Shown here piece by piece: positions 8,553-17,399 of a stretch of 21,385 nt of DNA. This DNA comes from Pinguiococcus pyrenoidosus. Lineage: Eukaryota; Sar; Pinguiophyceae; Pinguiochrysidales; Pinguiochrysidaceae. The notes beneath the pieces were generated by a model. It searched no databases, had not been told where the DNA came from, and worked only from the letters and a program-made list of their open reading frames with translations. Position 1 is the first letter of the stretch. Every line of letters starts with the position of its first letter. The stretch is from contig JAAMXY010000103.1 in NCBI GenBank assembly GCA_019677205.1, positions 1 to 21,385 of the forward strand, given 5' to 3'. Position numbers and translations under genes: made by a program.

Positions 8553-9100
8553 CGCGAGTCACTTCAGACGCCACAAGGCGCCACTGGGCCCTCGGCTGTT
8601 CAAACGCGGCGCACAAACGGCGCTCGCACGTGGATCTGCGCCCTGGCTGTTACAAGCCCGCAACGGTACTGAACGAAACGGGAAGGGGCTGGGCTAACTA
8701 CGCGGCGGATAGGGTGCACCAATCTCGGATGTTGGTCGGCCTGTGACTGCGTGCGATTGCAAAAGGAAAATTTGGACGCAGCCCGACCGGGAATCCGACC
8801 AACCTGGAGCGCCCGCTCCGCTTTTCAAGGGCGACGTGTGATGGCTTGGCGCCGGCTCATTGGCCAGAATGGCTGCGATTCTCCGTTTTACGACCCCCGA
8901 TTGGTCGCTGCTGCAAGATGGTTGGGCAGCACGCCTCGGATGCACGCTGCCCTATGAAAGCGTACGGCGCATCTAGAACGATCTCCTGTCACCAGATATT
9001 CCGGTCGATCACCAATGATGCATGGAGGGTGTGCATTTTAGCGTCTCCGTCGCCAATGGAAACGCCCAATGATCGCAGATTGGATTCTGGCCGCGTGAAT
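8553..9100. promoter_or_regulatory. Upstream region of the ankyrin gene with a CCAAT-box cluster
   Basis: This lies between the 3' end of the PWWP gene and the 5' end of the ankyrin gene, both on the minus strand. CCAAT occurs on either strand at 8719-8723, 8859-8863, 8900-8904, 9012-9016, 9053-9057, 9066-9070 and 9079-9083, far more than chance for 365 bp. No protein is recognised. The cluster is likely an NF-Y-type promoter for the ankyrin gene or an unannotated transcript. Confidence 0.45.
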
Positions 9101-11350
9101 CTATCTTCCCACTCCGCGCGGTACTACAGTACTGCGCGATCCAAGCGTACCTCCGTACGCTTCTCCGTTCTCCGCCTTCCGCAGCACTTGGAAGAGGTTC
9201 CTGGTCGCTACGGTGGTCTTGCCAGGCCGGTATCCCATCCGCGACCTCTTCCGCTTCCTGGAGCCGCCGTGCGCCGCCCTTGACTCCGCGAAAGGCAGGT
9301 TGAGATACGAACTGGTGTACAAGTTCCTGTACACCGGGAATCGCAGAGGAGCCGTCCCCGAGGGCTGTACTCCGCCGAGCAGATGCCTGCTCCTCGCCGC
9401 GTCGGCACTTCCGCGATCGCCGTCGCTCCCAGCAGCACGTGGTGCCTTCATGGCGGCCCTCTCCATGGCCTCCAGCCTCAAGCGCTTGCTCACCACCTTC
9501 TCAGAGTGCTGCGTTTCCTCCTCCACGGCTCGATTCCACTGCTCCTGCAAGGCTGGCGGAGCTCCCAGCACGCAGGTCTCGCCTACTGACGCGCGCGCGC
9601 GCAAAAGACAACAGAGGAAGGCAGTCAACTCAACGAGAGATCGCAAAGACATGCGCGGAAGTCGCCGTGGCACCGCCGGTACCTCCGGAGCGAGTCCGCA
9701 AGGATAGCGCGACCAGATCGCGGCCATTTGGGTGCAAGAACCCCTTGTCAAACGCAGGGCGCGCCGCAGCTCGTCGGAGCGGTCGCAAAGGAGGATGGGC
9801 CTCGTCGGCGCCGAGCTCGAGGAGCCCGGCGCTCGCAGCCTCGAAGCGGCTCCGCGATTCTTCCGCACCTGCGGCCAGCGCCTGTCCGACGGACCCCGCC
9901 GCTCAGCAGCCAGCAGCAGATACGAACGACAGACCGCCTGTCGGCTTCCCCTACCTGGGCAACGGACTTCGCGAGGTCCTTGAGAATGGCTCTGGACGTG
10001 GCCGACTTGGTGCCGCGATGCTTGCCGAGGAAGAAGGCGTCGAATCGCGCCTGAAAGCTGTCTGTGAATCATCGTGGCGACGTCGCTGCTTAGACCGCTC
10101 TGATGGTGTCGGCAGCGAGGGCGGGCGCTGTTCGTCCTACCCTGGAAGGACAGCAGATTGCCTACCCGAGGCAGCTCTGCAAATGTCGAGTCGCCGAAGA
10201 ATATCACCAGCGCATTGCCGTGCACCTTGAGCGGCGCCTTGGACGCCTGCACCGACGAGCTTGGGTTCTCCTCCGGTCCTGCAGGCTCCTCGCTAGCGTC
10301 GCTGTCGTCCGACAGAGCCTGGCCTTCCGGCTCGGGCTTCGCGGCGGCTGCGTCGCCGATGCCCCTCGTGCGCAGCAGCTCCAAGGCGCTTCGCGCATGA
10401 ATCTGTCCTGGCCACCAAGCGTAGCCGGTGATCTTCCCCCACACGAGCTCTTGACCGACGCTGCAGAAGTGCTCTTCCAGAACGCACCATTCCAGCAGGT
10501 CACGCACGCGTGGCGGGCTTGCTTCCTGATCGGCGCTGAGGTCCACAGGACTGGCACTGCCTTGAACCCTGGCTTGCGCACTTTCCCCTTCTTCACGTCC
10601 CTCTCCTTCTGCTAGCGGAATCCCAGCCTCCCCCTCATCAACTGGACCATCCAGTTGTGTTTGAGACTCGCCCGTTGCTTCCGCTTCAGCTGCTGCCAGT
10701 GCCGGATCCGAGCGCACTGCGCCCTCCAGCTTCGCTGCGGTGTTCGCCTGCGGCAGAGAGGCAGATGTGTTCACAGCATCTTGCTGGCGTGCAAGATCAA
10801 GATCAGCATCAAGCCGGTTGGAGGGAAGCTCCATGGGCGGCTCGGAATGCTCTTCAATCACCACGTCGAAGTCCTCGTGCTCCTCTTCGCCCATGTCCAA
10901 CTCCGCCTCGATCTCCCGCGACTCCTCCTCGCGCCATGCCACCACCTCTCGCAGGGTTCGGGGCCCTGGCTGGCTCGGGAAGCGGACCAGATGCTCCCAG
11001 CCCCTGCGCCGCTTCCTGGCCCCCACGACGCGGCCCGCATGTCGCTGGCCGCTGTCGGGGCAGAACAGCTGCAGAGGCTTGCCCACGAGCGCCGCGCCTG
11101 CGTTGCGAGGAATCTCCGACTGCGGCAAGCTCTTGGGACTTCTGCGAGGGAGAGCAGCCAGCAGCTCGATGCGGCGCTTTCGCCCCCGAGCGAACAGGAT
11201 CCGCCGCTTGGCCTCCTGCAGCTCTCGACGACTCCACAGGCTGGCCAGAAGCCGCTGGTAGGCGCTGCTGGGCAGGCGGCCCTTGGAGCGCCGGTGAAGT
11301 ATGAAGTAGTCCGCGAGGGTGGGGACTCCCACCAGCTCGGCATCAGACAT
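9101..11350 (-). CDS. Tudor-like and PWWP domain chromatin protein
   Basis: Model: exons 11350-10141, 10061-9955, 9881-9683 and 9582-9101; introns of 79, 73 and 100 nt (GTAGGA..CACAG, GTAGGG..GACAG, GTACCG..AGTAG); 665 aa. Residues 86-142 resemble a Tudor-like fold (VGKPLQLFCPDSGQRHAGRV, then WEHLVRFPS), next to an Arg-rich helix region. A long acidic disordered linker follows. The PWWP domain starts at about 299 (VGQELVWGKITGYAWWPGQI) and resumes with GNALVIFFGDSTFAELPRVG after an acidic insert of roughly 45-60 residues; splicing then gives LLSFQDSFQARFDAFFLGK and the helical end of the domain. PWWP domains bind methylated histone H3 tails and DNA, so a nuclear chromatin reader is inferred. 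The C-terminus contains KGFLHPNGRDLVALSLRT and a basic RKRKRSR stretch. The ATG at 11350 is chosen because upstream codons encode only simple repeat; a Met 34 codons earlier is possible. Confidence 0.8.
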   Translation of the reverse strand: MSDAELVGVPTLADYFILHRRSKGRLPSSAYQRLLASLWSRRELQEAKRRILFARGRKRRIELLAALPRRSPKSLPQSEIPRNAGAALVGKPLQLFCPDSGQRHAGRVVGARKRRRGWEHLVRFPSQPGPRTLREVVAWREEESREIEAELDMGEEEHEDFDVVIEEHSEPPMELPSNRLDADLDLARQQDAVNTSASLPQANTAAKLEGAVRSDPALAAAEAEATGESQTQLDGPVDEGEAGIPLAEGEGREEGESAQARVQGSASPVDLSADQEASPPRVRDLLEWCVLEEHFCSVGQELVWGKITGYAWWPGQIHARSALELLRTRGIGDAAAAKPEPEGQALSDDSDASEEPAGPEENPSSSVQASKAPLKVHGNALVIFFGDSTFAELPRVGNLLSFQGRTNSARPRCRHHQSGLSSDVATMIHRQLSGAIRRLLPRQASRHQVGHVQSHSQGPREVRCPGRGSRQAVCRSYLLLAAERRGPSDRRWPQVRKNRGAASRLRAPGSSSSAPTRPILLCDRSDELRRALRLTRGSCTQMAAIWSRYPCGLAPEVPAVPRRLPRMSLRSLVELTAFLCCLLRARASVGETCVLGAPPALQEQWNRAVEEETQHSEKVVSKRLRLEAMERAAMKAPRAAGSDGDRGSADAARSRHLLGGVQPSGTAPLRFPVYRNLYTSSYLNLPFAESRAAHGGSRKRKRSRMGYRPGKTTVATRNLFQVLRKAENGEAYGGTLGSRSTVVPRGVGR

Positions 11351-12374
11351 GCCGGCGCTGGCGCCCTTGAGGCCCCGAAGAGGCGGCGCAAGGCGCAAGA
11401 GAGGGTTGGTGGATTTCGATTCGGATGAGATGTGGATTGGATTGGATTGCATCAGCTGATGAACAACAGCGAGAAACGAAAGATGAAAACAAAAGTAAAG
11501 AGCGAAAAGCGGAAAAGCGGAAAAGCGGAAAAGCGGAAAAGCGGAAAAGCGGGAAAGTGGCAAGACCGAAAAGCGGAAAGCGGAAAGGCGAAAACGGGAT
11601 ACTGTGGATATTGGTGTTTGTCAAAATTTCACAATTTAGGTGAACATGGGTTGGTCTTCTTTGGATTCTGTTGTTCTGGATTGGCCCAGATGTATTCTGG
11701 TTTTCTTATCGAGCATTGATTGGGTGCCTTGCAGAACCTGAAATCCTACAACTTCCCATGTGCATGGCGAGAGCAAGCTTCCGAAGCCCAATTGGATGCT
11801 TCCAGCAAGCCTTGCTCCCCGCAACTACGCGGAGCTGTCGTTGAGCTGCACCGGAAAGAACTCGCTCGTCTCACCCTATCAAGTGAGGCACATGTCATTG
11901 CAAAGTTTCCTTGCCCAATTCCGCCACAGCACACGCGAACAAAGAGTTCGAAAAACAGTACAACCTTGGTCGGAAGAAACAACCGCGCAACAGTTGCCGC
12001 GCCTTCTCCCCTGCACCACGGCTTCAGAGCTCTGAGCGCGCGTCGCCAGACTCGGAATCGCGCACAGAGGCCTCTCGGCTCTACGTGCAGCAAAGCGGAA
12101 GTGGCGCGGAAACAAAGCGCTCTCGACGTTCCGGCTCCGTGTGCCGCCGTGCGAGGCGCAGTCGTCGGCAGGTGAGCGCCGCCTGAAAGTCGCTTCGAAC
12201 GTCATGCGGCGCAGAGATGGCAGCTGGTGTTCTGTGAGGAGCATGCGGAGGACGGGCGGAGCGGACGAACAGCTGGTCCGCGTGAAAAGACCGAAGATCT
12301 CACAGAACGTTTTAGGACGCGAGCAACAGCGGCACGCCCGTTCCCCACAGGAGAGAGAGAGAACGTAGTCCAAG
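11351..12374. other. Divergent intergenic region with GCGGAAAA repeats
   Basis: 5' flanks of the PWWP gene (-) and the WW/WH2 gene (+). It contains GGATT repeats near 11432-11449, the GCGGAAAA array at about 11501-11596, and a more AT-rich stretch at 11600-11760. Open frames at 11720-12175 (+) and 11879-12415 (-) have no recognisable domain and look like chance frames in GC-rich DNA. Confidence 0.5.
11501..11596. repeat. GCGGAAAA tandem repeat array
   Basis: About seven near-perfect consecutive 8-bp units (AGCGGAAA register), followed by degenerate copies up to about 11596. On the minus strand it reads through as a repeated Phe/Arg/Ser/Pro frame in the leader of the PWWP gene. It lies about 150 bp upstream of that gene's start codon. 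Confidence 0.85.
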
Positions 12375-13565
12375 ATGGCCACTCCCCTCCCGCCCGGCTG
12401 GACGGAGTACTTCACGGACGAAGGCGAGGTGCGTTACTTGGCTTCGTCTCATATGCCGGCACGCGGCGCCAAAGTCCGGGACGAACTGAACGACTTCCTC
12501 CCCAAGGCCTATTACTACAACGCGGCGACGCAGCAGACCACATGGGACAGGTAATTGGAAGAGAAAGTGGAATCTCGTGGAAAAGCTGCCGGAGCACTCT
12601 CTGAGACGCGTGCTCGGCGACAGACCGGCGCCCCCAGCCCGCAGGCCGGCTGCAATGCCGCCAGCGCTGCCGAAGACGCCGCCTAGGCCAGCGGTGGCCG
12701 CGGCGAAGCCCAATCCCTTTGGCGGAGGAGGTGGCGCCGGCGACAAAGGTGGGCCTGGCCAAGCACCTGCTATGAAGAAGGCCAGGCGCTGACGCCGTCG
12801 AATCGTGCTGCGCTTAGGGGATCTGCTGAGCGCGATTCGGGGTGGTGCTAAGCTCAAGAAGACACCGAAACCGGTGGAGAAGAACGTAGGCTTGGGCAGC
12901 GCTGGCGGTGGCGGAGGCGGAGGTCATGGTGGCCATGGTGGCCATGGAGGTGGCGGCGGTGGCGGCGGCGGTGGTGGTTTCGCTGCAGAGCTCGCTGGGC
13001 GGTAACGTTTTCTTGCTTCCGTTCACCACCATGATTCGTTGCGAGGTTGCGGCTTACTCGACTTCTTGCACCACAGCCTGAATGGTCGCGCCAACGGTGG
13101 AGGAGGAGGCGGAGGAGGCTTTGCGGAGATCATGAGAAAGAATCGAGAAGCGGCCGCAAAGAAGGCTGCCGCCGGAGGAGGAGCCGGTGAGGATCCCGTG
13201 CCGGAAAACCGAATGCAGCAAACTGCAACTCCCCCCTCCGACTGACCACGACGTATCCGCATGACGCTCCAGCTGCACCCAAGCCAGCGGCGACGAAGCC
13301 CAACTTCAGGCCTCCCGTCAAGACTCCGTCCTACATAAAGTCCTCTGCTCCAGCACCAAGGTAGGCGCGCCCCCAAGCTGCTGGGATTTTGTGTTTCTTC
13401 ATGCTGAGATGCTGCGCCTCTTCCAGCCGGCCAGCCATGAATGGATCCGCGCCGAAGACAGCGCCGCCGCCGTCGTCTTCATCTGCGTCGGGATCGGTGG
13501 AAGCTCGCCTCCTTTCCATTGAGCAGAAGCTTGAGAAAATTATGAAGCATCTGAGCATCAACTAA
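12375..13565 (+). CDS. WW-WH2 domain actin-binding protein (WASP/verprolin/VASP-like architecture)
   Basis: Seven exons: 12375-12428, 12507-12550, 12624-12748, 12818-13001, 13077-13186, 13273-13360 and 13427-13565; introns of 78, 73, 69, 75, 86 and 66 nt, all GT..AG with phases that agree; 247 aa. The first splice rebuilds a WW domain (4-34, [14 protein letters not shown] joined to [16 protein letters not shown]; Trp9 and Trp31), which binds proline-rich ligands. A Pro/Ala-rich linker follows. Then comes a WH2 motif at about 75-90 ([16 protein letters not shown]), which binds G-actin, a Gly/His-rich spacer, and two further short amphipathic segments ([27 protein letters not shown]) that may be weak actin or regulatory contacts. 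A second Pro-rich region follows. The C-terminus (about 225-245, [19 protein letters not shown]) is a short coiled coil, likely for oligomerisation. Inferred role: actin filament assembly at sites marked by proline-rich partners. No EVH1, CRIB or VCA acidic tail was seen. Convergent with the LYR-like gene. Confidence 0.85.
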
Positions 13566-13709
13566 AAGGGCTCGGACTGCAGAGATGTCGCAACCAGAAG
13601 AGTCTGCGCGGTGCGTTGTCTTGGGGCGTTGCGAGGCCGTCTTCGAAGGAGAACCCACACGCCGAAATGCAGAGCCATTGCCGGCATGTATCGCTGGACG
13701 TAATTGCAT

Positions 13710-14339
13710 TTACTTTCTGAACAAGCTATTTTCTAGAAAGCCGCTCATCTTCTCTTCGTACTTCTGCGACTTCGACGTGTCTCGCTCCAACCCAATGCCC
13801 TGCGCGGTTCTCGTCAGTCACCCGCTTGCCTGCCCCGATTCAGAACTTCCCAGCATGCGCCCAGAGACGTACCTCCGGCAGCTGCAAGCCAGCCCGCGCA
13901 GCACTGCGGCGCAGCTTCTCGGCTTGGTCGTACTTATCGCCGGAATCCAGCCTGGCGTAATCCTGGGCGACTCGCGATCATCAGAAACCAATACAGGAAA
14001 GACCACAGGGGCTTGCCTAACCCCATCTGCACGGTGGCGATACTCACCCGGCGTAGCTCTACAGTATCCAGCAGGAGAACGGTCTCTCGCAGCGTCTGAA
14101 GTCGATGGGCAGCCGCCTCCCCTTCCAGGCCCTTCGCAGCCTCCAGTCGCGCGCGGATCATGTCAAGGCAGCCTAAGTGTGGACGCGTCAGCAGCAGTCG
14201 AACGCCACTTGCAAAGTGCCAACCCCCCAAAAAAGCTCTCCCCACAGATGGTCCCCAAGCGCTCACCCTGATGCTGCATGGAAGGCAGGCGGCGGACGTG
14301 TTGTAGCAGCCGCTTGAGCAGCCCGCGAGCTTCGCTCAT
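13710..14339 (-). CDS. Small LYR-motif / FMC1-like mitochondrial assembly factor
   Basis: Reconstructed from four small exons: 14339-14267, 14172-14048, 13962-13873 and 13763-13710; introns of 94, 85 and 109 nt (GTGAGC..CTTAG, GTGAGT..CCCAG, GTACGT..CGCAG); 113 aa. An in-frame TAG sits 24 nt before the ATG. The product starts MSEARGLLKRLLQHVRRLP, a helix of LYR-protein type with LLK in place of L-Y-R. It continues as three helices with LRETVLLLDTVELRR, then KYDQAEKLRRSAARAGLQLP. The last segment and the total length fit FMC1-like LYR proteins, which help assemble the F1 part of mitochondrial ATP synthase. The gene model is strong because every junction keeps frame; the family call is moderate. 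Alternatives are other LYRM members (SDHAF, LYRM4 type). No clear transit peptide, as usual for LYR proteins. Confidence 0.68.
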
Positions 14340-14994
14340 CTTGCCGCGCAGACTGCTTTCCTACAGCTTCCGAGCGGCGCCACGCCCCACTTCCAAGTAC
14401 CAGCGGAAGAGGATGACGGTCTGCGGCGGAAGGGAAACCCTCTCGTGCCATCTGAGCGGCGCGTTGGAAACCCAGGTGGACAGAGACGATGGACAGACGA
14501 GCGGTGGAGCGGAGGGACCGTCGGATCGTGTGATTGCGCGGCCTTTGGCTCCGCTTCTTGCGTCTGAAGAAGGGTGACGTCTCCTCAGGCTTTTGTTGCG
14601 TGCGGATGTGTGTGGCCTTCCTTTTTCGTATTTTCGGGGTCTTGCTTCCTCCATGAATCGCGAGGGACAGCAGAATGATCGGTGGGTCGCTGGATGGAAG
14701 GAAGGATGGATGGATGAAAAAGAAAGGATGGAAACGGATGGACGAATGGATGGGAAAAACCAAAAGGGATGGAAAATGGATGGATGAAGGCACCAGTTCC
14801 ACTCTACACGCCCCCCGCCCGTCCAAATAGTAGAGCAAGTGTCAATCGGTGCTTGGCTTTCTCATTCAAGACATGGACTTGACCATGGCGCTGCTGGCGT
14901 CCAGACCCCGCTGGGCGCCGCACGCTGGATTCCGCTGGGAGGGCCCTCCACCTCCGGATGTGACTGCTCTGCAGGCCGGTGCCCCGCTTCAGCT
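14340..14994. other. Intergenic region with GGATG repeats
   Basis: 5' flank of the LYR-like gene and 3' flank of the kinase gene, both minus. At about 14691-14788 a purine-rich array of GGATG/GGATGGAT units (with GGAAGGAA) runs on the + strand. A 191-codon open frame at 14263-14838 (-) crosses it but is low complexity and overlaps the LYR exon in another frame, so I do not call it. Confidence 0.5.
14691..14788. repeat. GGATG-type degenerate tandem repeat
   Basis: Repeated GATGGATG, GGAAGGAT and AAAGGATGGAAA units, imperfect, strongly purine-biased on the + strand. No coding content recognised. Confidence 0.75.
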
Positions 14995-16166
14995 CTATGC
15001 GGTCGTCTTCTCTTCTTTGCTCTCGTACTCGTCCTGCTCGGCGCCGCCCTCGATGTCATCAAACATCTCTCGCTCGTCTTGCATGAGCGGCTGCAGCGAG
15101 TCGTCATCGGACTCGGCATACTCATCAAAGTTGGACGCGTCCCCATCCCCAGCACACTCGGGCACAAAGGGCGGCTCGACTTCTTGGTTCAGCAGCGCCG
15201 TCCAGTCCATGGCTTCAAACCACTTGTGCTCCTGGATCCTGCTGGCGCCGCCCCTCATGCAGCCCAGGCGTCTGGTGATGTCATGCTGCAGCAAGCGCCG
15301 CACCAGGTCCTTGCTGTGCCTGTCGAAGTGCCGAGGGAACGCCACTCGGTCGTGCAGGATCTTCTGGTAGATGGTGAAGGGGTTCTCGTCGAAATACGGA
15401 GGGTAGCCCGCCAGCATCTCGAAGATGAGAATGCCCAAGGCCCACCAGTCCACGCTGAGGCCGTGGCCCTGACTCTGAATGATCTCCGGCGCCAGGTACT
15501 CCGGCGTGCCGCAGAGCGTCCACGTCTTGTCCTGCACCACCTTGGCGAAGCCGAAGTCGGCGATCTTGAGGAAGCCCTGGCGCGTCAGCAGCAGGTTCTC
15601 CGGCTTGAGGTCTCGGTAGATGATGCAGTGGTGGTGCAGGTAGCCGAAGGCCAGCACGATGGACGCGGCGTAGAACTTGGCCAACCCGGGCGTAAAGCGG
15701 CTCTGTCCGCGTAGGTGGGTGAACATCTCTCCGCCGGACACGAAGTCCAGCAGCATGTAGATCTTGTACTCGTCCTGGCGGAAGCCCAGCATGTTCACGA
15801 TCATGGGGTGCGAGATGAAGCTCAGGAGGCGGATCTCGTTCTTGATGTGCTCCACTTGCTGCAGCCGCACCACCGTGGCTTTCTTCAGGATCTTCAGCGC
15901 GTAGAACTTGGCGTCCGCCACGCTCTGCACGAGTCGCACGCGTCCAAAGGTGCCCGTGCCTGAAAAGACGCCACAACACACGGCAGTTGCTGAGGCTTCT
16001 CGGCACGTCTCACTTCTGCGAGGGCAAGAAACCGCGACTTACCCAATGTGCGCTTGAAGTCGTATTCATCCAAGGAAAACGGCTTTCGGTCCTTCCGCAC
16101 CGGCGGCGGCATCGGGAAGTCCTTCTCAACCTCATCCAAGTGATGTCGACTGGCCCGCCGCAGCAT
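14995..16166 (-). CDS. AGC-family protein kinase, PKA catalytic-subunit-like
   Basis: Model: exon 1 is 16166-16043, intron is 16042-15960 (83 nt, GTAAGT..TTCAG, phase 1), and exon 2 is 15959-14995; 362 aa. An upstream in-frame TGA supports the ATG. The splice restores the glycine loop (KRTLGTGTFGRV, 38-49). Kinase residues seen: Lys64 in YALKILKK, catalytic YRDLKPEN (Asp158; Tyr replaces His as in PKA), DFG at 176-178, and the activation segment KTWTLCGTPEYLAPE with Thr189 matching the PDK1 site. Glu in GGEMF and in KPEN match PKA residues that select basic substrates. The AGC tail starts normally (FVPECAGDGDASNFDEY) but then becomes a long acidic Asp/Glu tail, and the terminal FxxF hydrophobic motif is absent. 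The N-terminal helix A and myristoylation site of animal PKA are also missing. PKG is an alternative, but no cGMP-binding domain precedes it. Role: phosphorylation signalling, presumably cAMP- or cGMP-linked (inference). Confidence 0.93.
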
Positions 16167-17399
16167 CTCGACAGCGGTTCAGCAGGTACAGCTCCTTCTT
16201 TCCAGCTCCCCGATGACACCAATCCAGTCCCGCTTCCTTCCGACACTCTCAGGCTCCCGCCGCTGCGACGTGGCGCTTCCGTAAACAACGATGTAACAGA
16301 GAGCTCTCCCGTCGCGCTCCGACCGCCACACCGGGAGTTCCCAGCGCCGCCAGCACTCGAGCCCGACGCAACGCGGCCAAGATCCCTTTCCTGCTCTCGA
16401 GCGCAGCTGCAAAAGCCAGTGGTGTACGGGGAATGGGCCGGAGGTGAAGCGGTGTGGCGGGCGCTCGTTTGCCCCTCCCCCCCCGAGATGGGCTTAGGGA
16501 AGGTGGCAAAAGGGAAAGGGAGGCGGTTCTTGATGCGAGCACTGCCGGCGGACGCTGTGCCACAGCCGAATAGGCGTGATGGAGAACACCCAAAGACGCA
16601 GCGTTCGAGGCGGTGGCGCGTCAGTGTGCCGTGCTTTAGGGCGAGAAGGCAGCGGGTCACAGCTCATACAAAGAGTTCCCGAACGGCTCCGATGGGGCTT
16701 CGAGCAATCGGAGCCTCGGAATGGACCTGTGGCCGAAACGCGTCTTTAGCACAGGCAAAGCGAAGTCGAAACGAAACGTTTCGATCCTATCCAACCAGGA
16801 TCGAAAGAGTACACGAGGCAAGCATACGGTAGTATTGAAAAATAATTTAGTTACATATATGAATAATTGGATATTGTTTTGTCATTTTCAAAATATTTTA
16901 AACTTAAATTTCCAATATTGAAACCACAGTTGTTGTGGTGTTGATTTGAATGAAATTTTCCCGCGCGAACTTGACAGGGCTGGATCCCGCGGCTGAACCG
17001 TCGAGACAGGCCACCGGAGCGCGTGCCTCTTCGCTCCTCAACCCCTACGCCCACCAGCGGACTAGCTACTTGCAAGGTGGGTCCCTTTGTGTTCTGAAAC
17101 CGGCGAATCGCGGAGCTCTCCCACTTCGGTTCCGCCAGTACGTACACGTTTGAAGCCTGCGGCGGCCCCCGGACCCAAGTGCCAGCGCGTTGCTTTGCTT
17201 CCTCTTGCTGCACACGCGGAAGAGCTCGTAGCTGAGCGCGGCGGCTGTGTGGTCCATCGTGTGCGTTGGGTCTTGTGACGCAGCTCTTTGGGGGAAGAGT
17301 GGCAGAAACAAGGAAGCCAAGTAGACCACGGCTCCAGAATCTGGCCCCGGTCCTCAACCGCGTTGCTGCGCTGCTGTGGTCAGGTCCAGCAAGCTCGAC
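16167..17399. other. Divergent intergenic region, kinase / H2A.Z
   Basis: A 1.2-kb spacer between divergent genes. Long frames (16010-16660 minus; 15987-16832 plus) show no domain and look like GC-rich chance frames. It contains a sharply AT-rich island at 16831-16925. The last few hundred bases are presumably the H2A.Z promoter, though no clear TATA box or histone-type element was recognised. Confidence 0.5.
16831..16925. other. AT-rich island
   Basis: About 95 bp made mostly of A and T (AATAATTTAGTTACATATAT, TTTTCAAAATATTTTAAAC), with sharp edges against GC-rich flanks. The word TATTGAAA occurs near both ends (16833 and 16916), suggesting short terminal direct repeats or chance. It could be a promoter element, a matrix-attachment type stretch or a relic insertion. 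Confidence 0.6.

Noticed and set aside
9439-11428. Long plus-strand frames opposite the PWWP gene
   Set aside because: They are antisense shadows; the minus strand splices into a domain-bearing protein.
11720-12175. 151-codon plus-strand frame
   Set aside because: No domain, no conserved pattern, and a competing minus-strand frame of similar quality; likely chance.
13585-14271. 228-codon plus-strand frame
   Set aside because: It lies opposite the LYR-like gene, crosses its introns and exons alike and has no recognisable content.
15987-16832. 281-codon plus-strand frame and the 216-codon minus frame at 16010-16660
   Set aside because: Arg/Pro/Ser-rich frames without domains, overlapping kinase exon 1 in other frames.
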